Assembly (NCBI GenBank): GCA_037783545.1
Contig: JBBELK010001083.1
Span: 248,001-312,000 of the forward strand
Direction: 5' to 3'
DNA length: 64,000 nucleotides
From: Henricia sp. BOLD:AAB3569
Taxonomy: Eukaryota > Echinodermata > Asteroidea > Spinulosida > Echinasteridae
Shown here: one piece after another, positions 29,740 through 38,830 of the stretch
Position numbering within the stretch: position 1 is the stretch's first letter
Layout of the letters: each line of letters begins with the position of its first letter
The notes under the pieces: generated by a model
What the model saw: the letters and a program-made list of their open reading frames with translations, nothing else
Told to the model about the DNA's origin: nothing
Database searches by the model: none
Made by a program: the position numbers and the translations under genes

Positions 29740-31926
29740 TCCTAGACTTTATGTCAAGTCTGTAACTAGACCGGTTGTTTCGTAAACGGCAGCAGCGTAG
29801 TCGCGAATGGACTGGGAACAAGTCTAATCGACCTCTAGTTACAGACTTGAGAAACCTGTTTCCGTTTTGTACACGGTCTATGGAGATTGCTACCAGAATT
29901 GGACGTAGAGAGCTGATTGGTTGAAACGCAGGACGACATTAATATTCATGGTACTCCTCTAAATGGATGTGTTTTTGTGAATTTTGAATTGGGTTTCATC
30001 TCCATCGTAATAACGCATGCAGCAAGCTTGAAGTGCAAATTGTTTGTAAGCCTATTCGACTTGATCAGTTTATGCGAATTTGCGATCGATGGTTTTTGTT
30101 TAAAATATAATCGCAAACGCTGATGATTGCATGATTGTCAGATCGTGGTTTTGGAGAAAGATAGAGCTGAAATTTTGAACAGTGCTGTCAAGCATGGGCG
30201 CCAAAGAATGGGGTTGTCGGCCTCGTTGAAACCGAAGCTAGGGATTTGGAAATCTGTGACATCGTCAGCCACGCAGTCGTGACACTATTTATTGGTCAAA
30301 TCCGTAAACCGAAGTTTGCAAGCTTGATAGACCGCTGCGTGAAATTGCACTGTAAATCATGCTGCCTTTAGTTTCTGTTATTTAATTTGCCAGGCGGATT
30401 TCTTTTTGGTACAGGCCTATTGGGGCTGGTTTTCTTTGTATTTGTGCCAAATATTACGCAATTCAACCTGTGCAGTGGTGAGATTTTGCGCCCTAAAATA
30501 TCACAAAAATCGGCAGTTGGCGGGCGCCGTCAACTACCTATAGTCTTGATTGAAGACACCAATACAGGCATGACTACAGGCATAACAAAGCCCGCGCCTA
30601 TATAGTGTCCTCATCATGCTCTACTTGGCACCGCTGTTTATTGTCAGTTAAATTGATGGCGCTCTGTTTGAAGGACAAGATAGATATAAAACGCTTGAAT
30701 TTAAAACTAACCAAGAAAAAACTAACGTACGTGCTTCGTGCCAAGGAGGGCACTTTGCATCACATCACAATTTTTGAAGTTGCTGTCTATTCATTTTCAT
30801 TGACGATTCCGCACGTAAATTTGACACGTTTTAACAAGCATAAAATAGGAACCGCTTGATGAATTTTTGCAACAAAAGTATTTTTGATATCTGTTGCAAC
30901 TTGTCTGTTGTGTGAAAATGGTTTTAACTCAAAATATAAATTTTGAATTTTTTTCCAAGTCGCTATAAGCAAATGGGCAGTTTTAATGTGTTTTTCAAGC
31001 TTTCGGTCAAATCTGTCACCTTCTCAACATTTGCCAGTTTTGTATGACAAGGACGCAGATCTTCGATGGTGAGGAAAGATTTGTTTGCAGGACTTTTTTC
31101 TAATCTGGAGCGAAGATCTGATTTATCAAGACTGTAATATTTCTTGCAGGACAGCTAGTAAAGTCGTGTTACAAACACGCACGTCACTTGTGGGTATTAA
31201 TGCTTGCCATTTTAGCCACCAGCAACACGTTTTGAAAATCAAATAGTCGAAGAAGAATGTTACAAACAAAAACCAAAATCCACTTTGTAGTAAAAAAAAA
31301 CAAACACCGGGCAAAATTACTGACCCGCTAGCTTGAGTTTGGAAAGTTGGCAGTGCGCTCTAGATCCCTTTCAATTTGACATAGAGCGCATCTTAGTCCG
31401 TGGTGCGTTAACTTGACTGCAGTGCCACGAAAGTTGGAAAACGATAAAGCAACAGAACGTAAAAATAGTTTTAATACATTCTGCTCAGCTTCATTTGTTT
31501 TCTGCGACGTGATAAAGGGCTGTGCAGTTTAATTTATCGATGTATTTAGCCCTTGACACAAGTAATTGGCGCAATCACATCTAAAGGGACTGATACCGAG
31601 TTAATACTTGAATATGATACACATTCATTAGAACACATTCGTCAAAAGAAGCTGATACAAGATCTCCCATAATCATTATAGGGGAGATCTTTTTAATGAA
31701 TATTGTTGTACATTTATTTGTACATCATAAATGCTCTTGACTGTAACTTAACATACTACATTTCACTAAACGCTTAACACAGTTTCTCTAAATAACAATA
31801 TTGAAGTTTTAAAACACGCATTAACCGAATCAGATAACATTACATCCCCTCTGGTAGAAGTGGACGTTACCACGACACGATAGCCGAAGTGTTATTGGCT
31901 GGTTCTATGGCAACAGCGTGATTATA
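29740..31926 (+). repeat. ~1.9 kb duplicated block, copy 2
   Basis: Partner of 61-1951. It contains extra sequence near 29845-29880 (ACTTGAGAAACCTG) and an extra ~300 bp at about 31000-31330. It is interrupted at 31926 by the mariner-like element and resumes at 33133 for about 25 bp. Confidence 0.8.
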
Positions 31927-32177
31927 CAGGGTGTATCGAAAAAAAGGAAACCCAACTTTAACTAGCTACTGTGGCAAAGATATACATTTTCTAGCAATAA
32001 CCATGTTACCATCCAAAAGTAGACAACAAATGCTTTCCGGTGATACCTCACACATTAATTTACGATTACGCATCACTGAGCACCAGCGTTTTGAAATTTA
32101 GGTCAATTATTCGACGTGGCTCACTTTCCAAGTCAATGAAATCAACGTGGCTCCTTTCATAATTTATTTGGGTGTAA

Positions 32178-32455
32178 TGCACCTATCAATCGTTTCCCCC
32201 ACCCCTAACCCCCGCGCTACCCCACCCCATAGGTGGGGGTTTGGTCACATTTTTCATGCCCCAGGGTGGGACATTTGGCCCATTATCTGTGCATTTTTGT
32301 GCATTTTTGCGCATGTTTTGCACCCGAGGGTGGGGATTTTTGTCACCTAAATGTTGCCCCAGGGGTGGGAATTTTGTCACGCAAAAAGTGACAATCCCCA
32401 CCTCTTAGGTGGGGTAGCCCGGGGGGAGGGGTGGGGGAAACAATTGATAGGTGCA
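32178..32455. mobile_element. 278-bp MITE nested in the mariner-like element, TAA duplication
   Basis: Termini TGCACCTATCAATCGTTTCC and inverse AACAATTGATAGGTGCA are flanked by TAA (32175-32177 and 32456-32458), the 3-bp TWA target typical of PIF/Harbinger-type MITEs. Inside, CCCACCCC and ACCCCACC(T/C) runs are inverted around a GGGTGGG-rich centre. Confidence 0.75.
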
Positions 32456-32551
32456 TAACTGGAAATGTCTTTGCTGATTGTGCAACCACTTGTGGATGAG
32501 CCTATAAGAGCTCTGACAGGCCTTCAGACAGTGTGTGTACCTGAGATCACA

Positions 32552-32859
32552 ATGGTTCAGCTTACATTTTTACACCAGAACAGAGAATCTTTGTGGTGAA
32601 GACTTACCACGAAACCAGAAGTTTTCAGGCCACTCAGAATGCGTTCGCAGAAACTTTCCCTGATCGAGAACCACCCACAAAGAAAACCATCTGGTCAAAC
32701 GTAAAAAGGTATCAAGACCACGGAACAAGCCTTAACCGTAACAGGGAGCACTCAGGGAGACGGAGGACCGCAAGAACTGAAGAAAACATTGCAGCCGTAC
32801 GACAGCAATTGAGAGGGGAGGGGGGCATGTGGAGGGCATTGGACAGTGAAACAAGTTAA
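32552..32859 (+). pseudogene. DUF4817-like helix-turn-helix fragment of a mariner-type transposase
   Basis: The readable frame (from about 32590) gives VVKTYHETRSFQATQNAF, PPTKKTIWSNVKRYQDHGT and SGRRRTARTEENIAAVR, the bipartite HTH with GRPRTARTxENI-type linker known as DUF4817 in invertebrate transposase-derived proteins. An ATG at 32552 opens the expected start but in a different frame; the break is in a T-run near 32570. The frame stops about 25 residues after the linker, and no DDE catalytic domain follows. It binds DNA in the family; here it is a broken remnant. Confidence 0.75.
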
Positions 32860-33164
32860 ACGTGTTTGGGAATTTCTTGAATAAAATTTCAGAGAAAAAA
32901 ACACGAGTCGGTGTTAATTTTGTTGCATATCAGAGTGAGCCACCTCCAATAATTGACCCAAATTCCAACACACTGCTGCTCAGCGATGCGTAACCGAAAA
33001 TTAATGAATGAAGTATCGTCGGAAAGCATTTGTAGTCTACTTTTAGATGATACCATAGTTTCTGCTGTAAAGTGTATAGTTTTGCCACAGTGACTATTTT
33101 AAGTTGGGTTTCCTTTTTTTTGATACACCCTGTATATTACGCGCCATGAAACATTAATATTGGC

Positions 33165-33280
33165 GCGAATACAGGTTTCTCAAGTCTCTAGACAGGTACT
33201 ATTCATAACGACTGTTGCGTGTGGGGATTATAGGCGTCGGACGGACCAAATACGACTGTCTAGAGACTTGACCTCAAGTC
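33165..33280. repeat. foldback sequence around CAAGTCTCTAGACAG
   Basis: CAAGTCTCTAGACAG (33181-33195) is inverted as CTGTCTAGAGACTTG (33261-33275). CTTGACCTCAAGTC beside it is itself palindromic and related to the 61 and 29745 junctions. Probably a small MITE remnant that marks the ends of the duplicated block. Confidence 0.5.
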
Positions 33281-34145
33281 TACTCCGATCCCCACTAAAC
33301 GGGGAGATATAATATTAAGCCCATAGCAGGACAAGGAGCCGTTCAGCAGTGTCTTGAACTGTTCAAAACACTCGAGAGGAAGGCCGAAAAACCTAAATCA
33401 AAGATGTTCAGAACGAGAAGAAGTCGGGAGTCCAACACGAAATGGAAAACAGTTTGAGGTCGTGAGATAGATTTGACAAGACAACAATATCCACCCTGAA
33501 AAAACCGTATGAAATAGATTTTAGAAGAAATACAAGCTGTCGGTCCATTGGGCAAAGTTTTCCTGATAAAACTATACAGTCAGTTAGGAACAATCAGTGA
33601 GGAACAACTGCACTACCGTGATTCGAGACCACCAGTTGGCTTCATAGCTCAATTGGTATTACAGACGTACGTTAAGCAGAAGATCCGCGGTTCGAATTCC
33701 GGTGGAGCTAAGTTGCTTTTCACTGCATCCAGATTTCCCAAACTCGACCATGGACATTATTGTGTCCACATTTGTAATTAATTCACCTCGGCGGTCCCTG
33801 GGTTGTAATCCCAAAAAATATAATCACTTTATAAAATTTTATTAAAAACAAAAATCACCAGCAATGTATTGGAACAACATAATAGGCCATTTTTAAGTAC
33901 ATGTAGGCCTACTTATCTAAAATACTAATCCAACATCTGCGTGTAACATTTTGTATGCGCTTATATTTACAAAGCAACAGGCAACAGCGAGTTGAAGTCC
34001 TTTCTCTTTCGAATAAGTGCTCTGTGATTTTTAAGTGCGCTGCACAACATACTGGACCTACAGCTTTAAATCCCATCGGAAGAACGGAGCAAGTTTAGTT
34101 ACGCACTTTGCGCAATAGCGCAAGTACTAGCAGCAGTCTGAAGAC
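33281..34145 (+). repeat. ~1 kb duplicated block with tRNA-like sequence, copy 2
   Basis: Partner of 25291-26346, with shorter spacing between ACTAAACGGGGAGATA and GAACTGTTCAAAACACTCG. Confidence 0.7.
33638..33710 (+). tRNA. tRNA-like sequence, copy 2 (degenerate)
   Basis: GGCTTCATAGCTCAATTGGT, loop ACGTTAA and GGTTCGAATTCC are preserved. The D-stem 3' strand is lost (TATTACAGACG), while acceptor ends GGCTTCA and TGGAGCT can pair fully with wobble. Pseudogene or SINE head. Confidence 0.4.
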
Positions 34146-34493
34146 CACAGCCGAAGACGCGCCCCCTCCCCTCGCCTCCCTCAAAGTTTGCGAGACAGTC
34201 TATAAACTACATACAGTAACTCGATCGTCGCCACGTGGCAATAATGGAGTGGGTTGCAATTAATATATCTGGAATGTAACACAAAACATGAGCTGTCAAA
34301 CCTTGTCGACCATGTCGCGGCAATGTCTCCATCCATTATCTTCACGTTCCTCAACAGTTTGTTATGTACACAAAGAATAAGCGAGATTATTCTAGTAACT
34401 TCCATAGTGACTAAAATTTGTTTACTTCTTTGCTCTGGAGTTTGCCGAAATTGTCCATGACATTCCATAGACTTGTAGATGACATTCTATAGA
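34146..34493 (+). repeat. block J copy, second part
   Basis: Matches 14340-14670: CTCAAAGTTTGCGAGACAG, TCGCCACGTGGCAATAATGG, ATGTCTCCATCCATTATC, TTTGCCGAAATTGTCC. Confidence 0.65.
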
Positions 34494-34664
34494 TTCCAAT
34501 CCCCTTGTATTGCTTTTTTTCTGAGAAGAGTTAAGACTCGGAGTTTCTAGATTTATCTTTTTCTTTGGAAAATTACATAATCTTTCAATAGTATGTAAAG
34601 TGGGCACTTGAGTAGTATTGTCAGCACTTAATGTTTGGAAGGAGGACGTTGTTGTGATTATTAT

Positions 34665-35028
34665 TTTGGTGATGGGGTACAGGGACATTGACTCGCAATC
34701 ATGGGTGAAAACTTGGGGTTGCGGGTTCGAATCCGGCTGCGGTACCTGTGCCCTTGGGAAAGGCACTTAACCACACTTGCTCCATCCTTCGGAAGGGATG
34801 TAAAGCCGTTGGTCCAGTGTGTTAGTTAATGGTAACGCACTCTAAAGATCCCAGAGCATTCTTTCGTGAAGAGCAAGGGGGTTCCCCGGTGTCTCTGGCC
34901 ATTTCTAATTCCAATTCTTCACGGGTTTCCTCACGTTTACGAGTGACAGTGCAATGAGCACTATTGAGAAATCCTTGGTATGAATACCAGAAAGAAATGA
35001 CAATAATAATAATAATAATAATAATTAT
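34665..35028 (+). mobile_element. tRNA-derived SINE, ~364 bp, with empty site in the paralogous unit
   Basis: The head contains B box GGTTCGAATCC (34724-34734). The body has CCCTTGGGAAAGGCACTTAA and GCTCCATCCTTCGGAAGGGA, and the tail is (AAT)n. At least ATTAT is duplicated at the ends. The second unit reads GATTATTATCGACGCGG (36695-36711) with nothing between. The 3' half is related to the segments at 12975, 23865 and 28673. Confidence 0.9.
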
Positions 35029-35685
35029 CGACGCGGGATTTGTCGACGGCGTTTTGGTTGAGCCTTCAACGAAAGGATTTTCTTGGGAGAAAGAGACCGT
35101 GTTCAACTTGGCTAAGGAGTGCTCATCGCTGGATTTTCTCGGGACAGAGACTTAGAGAGCAGTTCGTCTTGTTGTCGTCTCGTCGTGGCCGGGAAGTTTT
35201 CTCAGCAATTGCAGCGCCAAGAATCGTGATCGCCAACTTTTGTGCGTGGAGCCGCCGTTCTTCTAAGCCGTCAAGTCCTCACCTTAGTTTTCGTAAGATC
35301 TTGTCTTTATATTTCGTATAAGATCTTTCTTTAAGTGCTCACAACAAATTAACCTTACTTAATCACTGTGCATTTATTTTTGATTCTCAGATCATAACAT
35401 AAATCATTGTTTCTTTGTTCTTACATCATAGTGTGATCTTGTTTGACTCCTTTGTTGCGTTTGGCGAGTTTCAATTTTTGTTCTTGTTATAGTCTGGAAC
35501 TTTCCGGACCGTAACAACTTGGCTACTATCCACCAGGAACTAATAAAAATCGGTCCAGAATTAGCTTGTCGTTGCCGTCTGTAGATCGCTGCTTGAAGAG
35601 TCGTTTAGAACTATAAACAGCTATAAGAATCCTCACCTTTACACACTGTTCAACACATTCTGATCAACGTATGCAATTATGCAAT

Positions 35686-35931
35686 TAGCCTTTTAGAAGT
35701 ATGGCGGAACAAAAGGAGAGGGCGCAATTTCATTTGGGTATGAATTTTTTTATCAATTGTATTTCTTTCCAAAAACTTGATTTACATGTTGTAATTATAA
35801 TACATAGACAGAATTATAAATAAAATGAATAAGTGTAAAGTGAAAAACTGAGTTATTTTGCATTTTAGTCGATTTTATACTCACTGCAAAGTGCGCCCTC
35901 CTATTGTGTCCGCCATACTTAAAAAAGGCTA
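35686..35931 (+). mobile_element. TAGCC-terminus MITE, 246 bp, copy 2, inserted at the start codon
   Basis: TAGCCTTTTAGAAGTATGGC and its inverse end this element. AT lies on both sides (35684-35685, 35932-35933), and the paralogous site 37417-37420 has a single AATG. The right-hand copy of AT forms part of the ATG used in the peptide model. Confidence 0.85.
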
Positions 35932-36306
35932 ATGTCTTTGCTGCTTGTCGCTTTGGGTAAGCATAGGTTAAAAACTTGATTCATTCAAATTCATATCTGG
36001 TTAAAGGTACACACCGGCCTACTGTTTACATGATTTAGTGATGTAGCAGCATTGACAAAACTTTTTTGATGGTCGTTGTGAATAAAAGATCATCAAAATA
36101 TCCCGTAATTTACTAAAGAATTGCCAAATTAACAAAAACGGTAAAAAGACGGGTTATATGCTTTACCAGCCGTTGCAACTACGCGCGTACCTCACGACTT
36201 TGTCACAAACGATTCGCTCTTCTCCTGCTCAGGATATCTCAAATTTTCTGCTCACGATTTTACTGGACAGCTTGACGACCGAATCGGAATTTCCGTTTTC
36301 TTTTGA
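35932..36306 (+). CDS. small putative secreted peptide, tandem copy 1 (two exons)
   Basis: Exon 1 (35932-35956) MSLLLVALG ends at a GTAAGC donor; a 213-nt intron ends GCTTTACCAG at 36169. Exon 2 (36170-36306) gives VATTRVPHDFVTNDSL, then one cysteine in LFSCSGYLKF, and ends GISVFF before TGA: about 53 residues. The hydrophobic leader and donor match the minus-strand gene at 9976-10009; exon 2 does not. A MITE sits immediately before the ATG and a SINE about 0.65 kb upstream of that, so transcription from the ancestral leader is probably altered. No protein family was recognised. The peptide differs from copy 2 by only two residues. Confidence 0.4.
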
Positions 36307-36358
36307 GGAGTTGGCATTATGTTTTTTCTTCACGAACGTACACCAAAGCAATACGCCC

Positions 36359-36540
36359 GAAGCAATTCCGACTGACCTAATTCTATAGACTTGTGTTTAC
36401 TATATACATTTCTTAGAAAACCTGCTTAGAAGCTAATTTGAATATTCATGAGACTATGTCATTGGAAAGCAGCCAATAGCACGAGAGCTTATTGTTGCGG
36501 TATGATGTAATGGTAGTACAGTCTATTTTTGGTAGCTGGG
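36359..36540. other. spacer between the tandem units
   Basis: 182 bp not shared with the duplicated units, containing ATTTGAATATTCATGAGAC and an ATTGG...CCAAT pair (about 36460-36477). No gene was seen. Confidence 0.4.
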
Positions 36541-37845
36541 GAAATTCCCTTGTATTGCTTTTTTTCTGAGAAGAGTTAAGACTCGGAGTTTCTAGATTTT
36601 TCTTTGGAAAATTACATAATCTTTCAAGAGTATGTAAAGTGGGCACTTAAATAGTATTGTCAGCACTTAAAGTTTAGAAGGAGGACGTTGTTGTGATTAT
36701 TATCGACGCGGGATTTTTCGACGGCGTTTTGATTGAGTCTTCAACGAAAGGATTTTCTGTCCACGTGTGCCGGACGTTACCCGTGCATTGTTTCTTCGTG
36801 CGATCCGTTGTTTCTTGAGAGAAAGAGACCGTGTTAATCTTCATTGGCTAAGGAGTGCTCATCGCTGGATTTCTCGGGACAGAGACTTAAAGAGCAGTTT
36901 GTCTTGTTGTCGTCTCGTCGTGGCCGGGAACGTTTCTCAGCATATTGCAGCGCCAAGAATTGTGATCGCCAAATTTTGTGCGTGCAGCCGCCGTTCTTCT
37001 AAGCCGTCAAGTCCTCACCTTAGTTTTCGTAAGATCTTGTCTTTATATTTCGTATAAGATCTTTCTTTAAGTGCTCACAACAAATTAACCTTACTTAATC
37101 ACTGTGCGTTTATTTTTGATTCTCGGATCATAACATAAATCATTGTTTCTTTGTTCTTACATCATAGTGTGATCTTGTTTGACTCCTTTGTTGCGTTTGG
37201 CGAGTTTCAATTTTTTTTTCTTGTTATAGTCTGGAACTTTCCGGACCGTAACAACTTGGCTAGTATCCACCAGGAATAATAAAAATCGGTCCAGAATTAG
37301 CTTGTCGTTGCCGTCTGTAGATCGCTGCTTGAAGAGTCGTTTAGAACTATAAACAGCTATAAGAATCCTCACATTTACACACTGTTCAACACATTCTGAT
37401 CAACAACCAAGTATGCAATGTCTTTGCTGCTTGTCGCTTTGGGTAAGCATAGGTTAAAAACTTGATTCATTCAAATTCATATCCGGTTAAAGGTACACAC
37501 CGGCCTACTGTTTACATGATTTAGTGATGTAGCAGCATTGACAATACTTTTTTGGTGGTCGTTGTGAAAAAAGATCATCAAAATATCCCGTAATTTACTA
37601 AAGAAGTGCAAAATTAACAAAAACGGTCAAAAGACGGGTTATACGCTTTACCAGCCGTTGCAACTACGCGCGTACCTCACGACTTTGTCACAAACGATTC
37701 GCTCTTCTCCTGCTCAGGATATCTCAAATTTTCTGTTCACGATTTTACTGGACAGCTTGACGACCGAGTAGGAATTTCCGTTTTCTTTTGAGGAGTTGGC
37801 ATCATGTTTTTTCTTCACGAACGTACACCGAAGCAATACGCCCTT
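36541..37845 (+). repeat. tandem duplication unit 2
   Basis: Same order as unit 1 without the SINE and MITE. It gives both empty sites. After 37845 it diverges into a TG-rich, GC-richer segment. Confidence 0.85.
37418..37791 (+). CDS. small putative secreted peptide, tandem copy 2 (two exons)
   Basis: Exon 1 (37418-37442) MSLLLVALG, GTAAGC donor at 37443; intron of 212 nt ending CGCTTTACCAG; exon 2 (37655-37791) to TGA. The predicted ~53 residues share nearly everything with copy 1, including LFSCSGYLKF and GQLDDR. Position 37409-37411, where the minus-strand homologue has its ATG, reads AAG, so this copy must start at an internal ATG. An upstream out-of-frame ATG at 37413 could compete. TATA-like ACTATAAAC lies about 70 nt upstream. 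Conserved coding is not proven, because the duplication is young. Confidence 0.4.
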
Positions 37846-38130
37846 GTGTGTGTGTGCACTCAGGCTATTTGCCGTGCTGCGCGGGGCAAATATCCTACAC
37901 TCCACGGTATAGCCTGCCGTAGCACGCGCTCGCTCCCGTTCTCCGGACTCTCGAAACAAACAATTATGTTCGAATTTTCATACTTATGTTTAACTTTGTT
38001 TCATACCTGTATAAATAGTCTCTCTTTTGTCAATTACTTATAAATATTGGGGGGAAATCAGAGTTGAATTTGGTGCAGTTCTGCAGTAACAAACATTTAT
38101 ACGGCTGGAAATACAACTAACTCACAAGAC
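37846..38130. other. no gene or repeat partner recognised
   Basis: A TGTGTGTG stretch followed by CpG-containing sequence and an AT-rich tail. No partner elsewhere in the window. Confidence 0.35.
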
Positions 38131-38175
38131 CACGTGACTTTTCGGAACCAGAATTTGGTTCCGAAAAGTCACGTG
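38131..38175. promoter_or_regulatory. 20-bp perfect inverted repeat with CACGTG at both outer ends
   Basis: Left arm 38131-38150 and right arm 38156-38175 are exact complements around a 5-nt loop, each ending in the E-box hexamer CACGTG. The right arm belongs to repeat copy C and is single at 2383-2402, so the left arm was added later. Regulatory function is speculative. Confidence 0.45.
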
Positions 38176-38830
38176 ACCTTGATTTTTTTCAAAAGTGCGA
38201 AAAAACTGCCAAATTTGACGGCGTCTTTTAAGGATATATCTAATTTACTCTCGAAGGCGCTTCAGAATAATGTATGAGTATATTTTGTCCCAAGACAAGT
38301 GAAACACGCAAAATCAAACATTTAGTATGTGTGGTACGTAGCCTACATGTATAGCCTATCAAGGATTTCACATTTTCAACATTGACCTCCAAACTAATTC
38401 ATCATGTTATTAATTGATCATTAAGGAGTAAAAACGGCTTTACATGCGTATTTGGAAATAATTATCTTTGGCAAGTTATAAAGACTTTTTCTTTAAAACA
38501 GCCGAGTACTGATAGTATAATTAAACCACCAGTAATAGCAATACTTATAACAAGGAAACGTTTATCCCGAGCCTTTATTTTCCTTTATTTCCAAGACTGA
38601 TAATCGGCAAAATAGACGACTGCTGTTAAATTTTCCAATGCCAAGTCACAATATTAACAATACATTTATCAAACTGTGGTTTTGTCAAATAGAGGACTTT
38701 TGTTACAATTAAATGCACACTGTGGCTTCAAAAACTTTGGTATTTTTAATGCCTTTAAAGTTCAAGCTATGGATGACAAAAATCAAGAGATTTTCGAAAT
38801 GCGTGTTTCTAGTAAAATTGCACTTATAAA
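38151..38830 (+). repeat. dispersed ~1.5 kb repeat, copy C (interrupted)
   Basis: Follows copy A from GAATTTGGTTCCG to AAATTGCACTTATAAA, where the tandem array begins abruptly. The continuation (ACATCAGACTGC in copies A and B) is not seen before the window ends. Confidence 0.85.

Larger units (their letters stand above)
31927..33132 (+). mobile_element. Tc1/mariner-like element, 1,206 bp, TA duplication proven by empty site
   Basis: Termini CAGGGTGTATCGAAAAAAAG and its inverse (ending GATACACCCTG) are flanked by TA. The paralogous block at 1921-1938 reads GATTATATATTACG without the insert. Inverted similarity extends inward about 200 bp (for example TGCTTTCCGGTGATAC against its diverged complement near 33020). 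It contains only the N-terminal DNA-binding part of a transposase frame and a nested MITE. Confidence 0.9.
34494..36358 (+). repeat. tandem duplication unit 1 (promoter, leader exon, exon 2) with two insertions
   Basis: Collinear with 36541-37845 from CCCTTGTATTGCTTTTTTTC to AAGCAATACGCCC. It is longer only because of the SINE (34665-35028) and the MITE (35686-35931). The pair of units is directly repeated, separated by 182 bp. Confidence 0.85.

Noticed and set aside
36158..36388. 76-codon open frame overlapping exon 2 of the secreted-peptide copy
   Set aside because: It is in another frame than the leader-exon continuation and is interrupted in tandem copy 2.
34540..37260. Interpretation of the duplicated 34.5-37.3 kb units as a pair of LTRs
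   Set aside because: They are long direct repeats with TATA-like and poly(A)-like strings, but there is no TG..CA boundary, PBS, PPT or pol between them; tandem gene-region duplication fits better.
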